From JAADHX01 sp964569385 (GTDB lineage Bacteria; Actinomycetota; Acidimicrobiia; Acidimicrobiales; Poriferisodalaceae): a DNA stretch of 29,613 bases. The stretch is taken from positions 1-29,613 of the forward strand of contig CAZMUM010000053.1 in assembly GCA_964569385.1 (NCBI GenBank). The letters are read 5' to 3'. Made by a program: the position numbers and the translations under genes. The notes beneath the pieces are model-generated. The model saw only the letters and a list, made by a program, of their open reading frames with translations. It was not told the origin of the DNA and did not search any database. Shown piece by piece: positions 26,984 to 29,613 of this stretch. Position 1 is the stretch's first letter. Every line of letters starts with the position of its first letter.

Positions 26984-28026
26984 GACGACTCGCCGAAGTG
27001 GCAGACATCGACGACCCGGCGTTGCCCGTCGGCCTGCCTAGCCATCGTCACGATGAGATCGAAGGCGCTGCGCCAGTGTTGGGCCACAACCTCGACGTCG
27101 ACTCGATCGCTCGCTTGCCCAGACAACAACAGAAGGCGGCGGCGGGCCTCGGGCGCAGACGTTGCATGAAGAGTCGCCATTCCGCCGACGTGACCCGAAG
27201 TAAGCGCCTGCAAGAGGTCGAGCGCCTCGCCGCCTCTTACCTCACCTACGACCACACGATCGGGTCGCAATCTGAGCGAAGCCGCCACCAACGCACGCAG
27301 GTCGGCTGCCGGACCGGACTCGAGACGCACAACATGGCCACCGGCCGTAGGCAACTCGGCGACGTCTTCGAGAACAACTACTCGCTCGTCGGCAGGCACC
27401 AGGGCCAACATGGCGGCCAGCAACGTGGTCTTTCCCGAGCCCGTTGGACCAATAATGAGGATCGAGAGCCCAGCGTCGATTGCATCGCCAAGCTGAGCAA
27501 CCACCGCAGGCTCGGCCAACTGAGAGAGGGCCACCTGGCCCGAACGCAGACGTCGGATAGCGACATGGGGGCCGCCAACCGCTACCGGCGCAACCACCAC
27601 AGTTGCTCGATCGCCCGATGGAAGGACACCGTGGCTTATCGGGCGTTGTGCGTCGGGTCGCGGACGACACCACCGGCCCAACCGGTCGACAAGCAGCCGC
27701 AGACCATCGCGGTCCAGAACTACATCGGACACCAACAACCGACCGTTTCTCTCGACCATGACCGGACCGGGGCCATTGATCAAGATGTCGGTCACCGTGG
27801 TGTCGTCGAGCAAGGCCTCCACTTCTCCGAAGCCCCCCAAACGAGCTTCGACGGCCCGCAGCACTTCGTCGGCCTCGTGGTGATCGAGCCAGGGCGCGAT
27901 AGCACTAACGATTGCGAGTCGGTGACCACGACCTTGGTCAGACACCGCCAACAGTGGATGAAGCTCGGTAACTAAGGCTGCTAACTCGCCGCGATGAAGC
28001 CGACTCGTTTGGGTAGAGCGCACCAT
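26980..28026 (-). CDS. tadA: TadA/CpaF pilus assembly ATPase
   Basis: A 348-residue secretion ATPase of the VirB11/CpaF group. The Walker A motif GPTGSGKT is at 193-200, the Walker B-like RVVVGEVRG at 257-265, and the histidine box HVGGMATLHA at 279-288. The N-terminal domain has ILINGPGPVMVERNGRL (81-97), typical of CpaF. It powers extension of Flp pili from the cytoplasmic face. It heads the minus-strand tad operon; tadZ and rcpC/cpaB are absent upstream, where the nucleotidyltransferase cassette lies instead. Its first 16 codons and whole leader are present a second time at 28913-29092. Confidence 0.92.
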   Translation of the reverse strand: MVRSTQTSRLHRGELAALVTELHPLLAVSDQGRGHRLAIVSAIAPWLDHHEADEVLRAVEARLGGFGEVEALLDDTTVTDILINGPGPVMVERNGRLLVSDVVLDRDGLRLLVDRLGRWCRPRPDAQRPISHGVLPSGDRATVVVAPVAVGGPHVAIRRLRSGQVALSQLAEPAVVAQLGDAIDAGLSILIIGPTGSGKTTLLAAMLALVPADERVVVLEDVAELPTAGGHVVRLESGPAADLRALVAASLRLRPDRVVVGEVRGGEALDLLQALTSGHVGGMATLHATSAPEARRRLLLLSGQASDRVDVEVVAQHWRSAFDLIVTMARQADGQRRVVDVCHFGESS

Positions 28027-28159
28027 GGTCTCTCAACGACTTTGAGGATCGGAGAGGGGAAGAGGTATGGACCCTAGCAACAGCGCCTAGTTTCAACAAC
28101 GGACTGTCTGAGATGACCCGCAAACAAACGAGCTGGCGTGGCGAAGGTGGACGGGAATC
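27980..28159. repeat. 180-bp direct repeat, copy 1 (tadA start and leader)
   Basis: Identical to 28913-29092 except for one base (G at 28106 versus A at 29039), a constant offset of 933 bp. It contains the first 47 bases of tadA, its leader with a candidate promoter, and the last 21 bases of a tRNA-like 3' end. Confidence 0.97.
28071..28099 (-). promoter_or_regulatory. candidate promoter of the tad operon
   Basis: On the minus strand TTGTTG (28099-28094), a 17-base spacer and TAGGGT (28076-28071), which fits the loose actinobacterial -35/-10 (TANNNT) pattern. It lies 44 bp before the tadA start. The same elements occur at 29032-29004 upstream of the nucleotidyltransferase pair. Confidence 0.35.
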
Positions 28160-28185
28160 GAACCCGCCGGGTCGGCTTCTTGGCC
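28139..28185 (-). pseudogene. 3' fragment of a class II tRNA, tRNA-Sec-like
   Basis: On the minus strand the sequence ends with CCA at 28141-28139, preceded by G as discriminator, an 8-base acceptor strand (CCACCTTC), a T-stem and canonical TTCGATT loop, and half of a long variable arm (GCCGACC). An 8-base acceptor strand with G73 and a long variable arm matches selenocysteine tRNA better than Ser or Leu. The 5' half (a GAAGGTGG acceptor strand, D-arm and anticodon) is not found upstream; the sequence runs into the nucleotidyltransferase gene. So it is a remnant. Confidence 0.5.
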
Positions 28186-28190
28186 TACGA

Positions 28191-28724
28191 TCAAGATCGA
28201 CGCTGGCGGCGCAGCAGCTCGTTCAGCTCAGGCAGTGCTTCGTTGTCCTTCTCGCGACCCGCGAACTCCTTCGAGGCAACGATGTCGTCTAGCGACGCCA
28301 ACAGGACGCTCACTTCGCCAACCTCGTAGCCGACCGCACGCGGCAGAAGATCGGAGTATCCATGCCGGTCGCCGTCGCGATCGCGCAACTCGACGAGGAG
28401 GTCGAGCGGACCGGCGTCGGTCATCCACGTCGAAGAACCAAATGCTGAGAGCGTCGCGGCGTCGATTGTGACCGGCAACCGACGCGCTTCGTCGTCCGAC
28501 ATCCCACCGACGCGCAGCCGAGCGTTCAACTCGACGAGAACAGAGGCCATTCGCGCAAGATTCTCGGCGGTCGTGTTCGGAACGCAATCGACATCGGCGG
28601 TCCTTCGCTGCGCGCCATGCGCCCGCGCGGCAAGTCCGCCCACGAGTAGGTACTCGACATCGTGACGGTCGAGCATCGCCAGAACCCGATCCGGGTCGAA
28701 CGTCGCCGCAGTTTCGTCAGACAC
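28191..28724 (-). CDS. AbiEii-like nucleotidyltransferase, probable toxin
   Basis: A 177-residue minimal nucleotidyltransferase. The motif VGGLAARAHGAQRRTADVD holds the GG signature and the two acidic residues of the active site, and GPLDLLVEL supplies a third Asp. The tail ASKEFAGREKDNEALPELNELL is common in AbiEii/DUF1814-related proteins of toxin-antitoxin modules. The likely start is the GTG at 28724, which overlaps the stop of the upstream small gene by 8 bp; an in-frame TTG at 28772 is less likely. Toxin activity is inferred from family and pairing, not seen. It lies wholly within the segment between the 180-bp repeats. Confidence 0.78.
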   Translation of the reverse strand: MSDETAATFDPDRVLAMLDRHDVEYLLVGGLAARAHGAQRRTADVDCVPNTTAENLARMASVLVELNARLRVGGMSDDEARRLPVTIDAATLSAFGSSTWMTDAGPLDLLVELRDRDGDRHGYSDLLPRAVGYEVGEVSVLLASLDDIVASKEFAGREKDNEALPELNELLRRQRRS

Positions 28725-28896
28725 CGGATGCAGTTGGAGTGCGTTGCGAGTTGATTTCGTCGAGAAAAGCAATCACCTTCGCCGGCGTATCGAGCCGACG
28801 ACCATCGCGGGTGATCGATACATCATCGTCCGTGGGCGGCCGATCGCCAGCGAGATCGCGAGCGCTCTCACACCTGCCGGCGGGATCAACCTTCAT
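28717..28896 (-). CDS. small partner of the nucleotidyltransferase, putative antitoxin
   Basis: A 59-residue protein starting MKVDPAGRCESARDLAGDRP, then DDVSITRDGRRLDTPAKVIAFLDEIN. The second part looks like a small folded domain; the family name is not known to me. It overlaps the downstream nucleotidyltransferase by 8 bp, as antitoxin-toxin pairs do. The ATG at 28896 has GGAG eleven bases upstream. The frame also continues upstream, without a stop, into the duplicated tadA start at 28959, giving an 80-residue fusion that begins with 16 TadA residues. Confidence 0.65.
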   Translation of the reverse strand: MKVDPAGRCESARDLAGDRPPTDDDVSITRDGRRLDTPAKVIAFLDEINSQRTPTASGV

Positions 28897-28912
28897 GACA
28901 CCATCGTACTCC

Positions 28913-29092
28913 GCTAACTCGCCGCGATGAAGCCGACTCGTTTGGGTAGAGCGCACCATGGTCTCTCAACGACTTTGAGGATCGGAGAGGGGAAGAGGTA
29001 TGGACCCTAGCAACAGCGCCTAGTTTCAACAACGGACTATCTGAGATGACCCGCAAACAAACGAGCTGGCGTGGCGAAGGTGGACGGGAATC
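28913..29092. repeat. 180-bp direct repeat, copy 2 (orphan tadA start and leader)
   Basis: Copy of 27980-28159 with one mismatch. Here the tadA start (ATG at 28959) is followed by only 16 codons before the sequence changes to the small partner gene. At the other end, the tRNA-like 3' end (CCA at 29074-29072) is cut inside the T-arm at 29092, 21 bases in. The candidate promoter is at 29004-29032. Confidence 0.97.
29004..29032 (-). promoter_or_regulatory. duplicated candidate tad promoter upstream of the nucleotidyltransferase pair
   Basis: Exact copy of the TTGTTG-N17-TAGGGT arrangement found before tadA. In this copy it would drive the small partner gene and the nucleotidyltransferase, and possibly read through into tadA. 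Confidence 0.3.
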
Positions 29093-29613
29093 AACTAGAT
29101 CTCAAGTAGGACCAGGTCCAAGAGTCGCCAGGCTCAGAAGTCGATCGATTGAGAGCAACCCTGACAGCAACGACCGAGGGCGGGCCTCTCCGTTGCTGAC
29201 ATCGGGTGGACGGCGAGCGCCATACGTACTCCACGACAGAACTCCTGGTACCCGCGGCTCGACGACGTGATTATCGAGCGCCTCGGCGTGCGCATAGTGC
29301 CGGGTATGGGTGGCTTCATCTAACCGACCCTGAGTTTTTCTGATCGCCCTCGACCCCGCGATCATTGACACCCCTGGCGATAGGTCGGGCAGCACGTAGT
29401 GGGACAGAGCTTGAGGAGATGGTTGAGCCTCCCCGTGGGCCCGACGCTTCTGCTGGATCGAGCGGGTGAGGGTGCGGTCGTCGGCGGTCGACGACCGGGG
29501 GGCGTCACAGAGCGGGCTCAGGAGTCGATTCGACGGGCGTGTGCCGAGATGATGTGGCGGCGCGCTGCCGAGGTCGCTCAACGGTTGTTCTCGCCGGTCA
29601 CGGGCTGGGGGTC
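29093..29613. other. no convincing gene; possible gene fragment at the window edge
   Basis: About 520 bases without a recognisable gene. Both strands have open frames, none with known motifs. On the plus strand a frame from a GTG at 29399 stays open to the edge and reads, near its end, RACAEMMWRRAAEVAQRLF, which could be the start of a gene cut by the window. A short frame earlier (SWYPRLDDVIIERLGVRIVP, ending at 29323) also looks protein-like. These may be remnants of accessory DNA next to the repeat, but the family cannot be named. Confidence 0.3.

Noticed and set aside
26902..27975. Long plus-strand open frame (357 codons) opposite tadA
   Set aside because: It is antisense to a gene with all CpaF/TadA motifs, has low-complexity His/Arg/Gln content and matches no family.
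27980..29092. Insertion sequence or transposon
   Set aside because: No transposase or integrase is encoded between the repeats, and the repeats are direct copies of tad and tRNA sequence rather than terminal inverted repeats.
29102..29581. Minus-strand open frame (159 codons) near the window end
   Set aside because: No motif, no ribosome binding site, and composition like noncoding GC-rich DNA; not strong enough to call as a gene.

Overview
The window looks like chromosomal DNA from a high-GC Gram-positive bacterium (Actinomycetota), most plausibly class Acidimicrobiia. The supporting markers are two WhiB proteins, a UPF0182 membrane protein, a DUF2342-type zincin, an HtrA protease with the actinobacterial WRHPSE motif, an ECF sigma/anti-sigma pair next to tatA, an actinobacterial-style tad pilus cluster, and frequent GTG starts. 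The class assignment is inference from gene content, not a phylogeny.

Layout. 1-77: initiator tRNA (minus). 181-6758: a minus-strand run of ylbL-like PDZ/Lon protease, a DivIVA-type coiled-coil protein with a hexanucleotide-encoded Glu-Pro tract, a UPF0182 membrane protein and a LmbE/PIG-L deacetylase; the last two overlap by 4 bp. 6900-7795: two small plus-strand genes (membrane protein, HEAT-repeat protein). 7817-9094: orphan substrate-binding lipoprotein. 9165-10849: tightly coupled moaE, a 62-aa membrane protein and an mreB homologue. 10938-12308: divergent HtrA-like protease. 12337-16221: SDR epimerase, DUF2342 zincin and an MFS transporter. 16299-17930: very acidic, disordered protein with a Lys/Ala-rich block. 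17956-19434: neutral zinc metallopeptidase that appears to be an internal duplication with a dead second domain. 19574-22466: two whiB genes, a small unknown gene, and tatA, an ECF sigma factor and its anti-sigma partner; good ECF-type promoter matches precede the sigma gene and the first whiB. 22704-25004: MrfA/YprA-type DExH helicase, whose 3' end overlaps tadE by 195 bp tail to tail. 24810-28026: minimal tad pilus locus (tadA, tadB, tadC, flp, tadE).

27980-29092 is the most unusual part. A 180-bp direct repeat (one mismatch) carries the tadA leader, a candidate promoter, the first 16 tadA codons and a piece of a tRNA 3' end. The two copies flank a 753-bp insert encoding an AbiEii-like nucleotidyltransferase and a small partner protein. 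The tRNA remnant has a class II, selenocysteine-tRNA-like 3' end and is broken in both copies. This looks like a recent rearrangement that placed a toxin-antitoxin-like cassette under a copied tad promoter. From 29093 to the window end no gene is convincing.

Functional themes are the cell envelope and its stress response (sigma/anti-sigma, HtrA, Tat, membrane proteases, MreB, DivIVA), surface pili, and one small accessory cassette.
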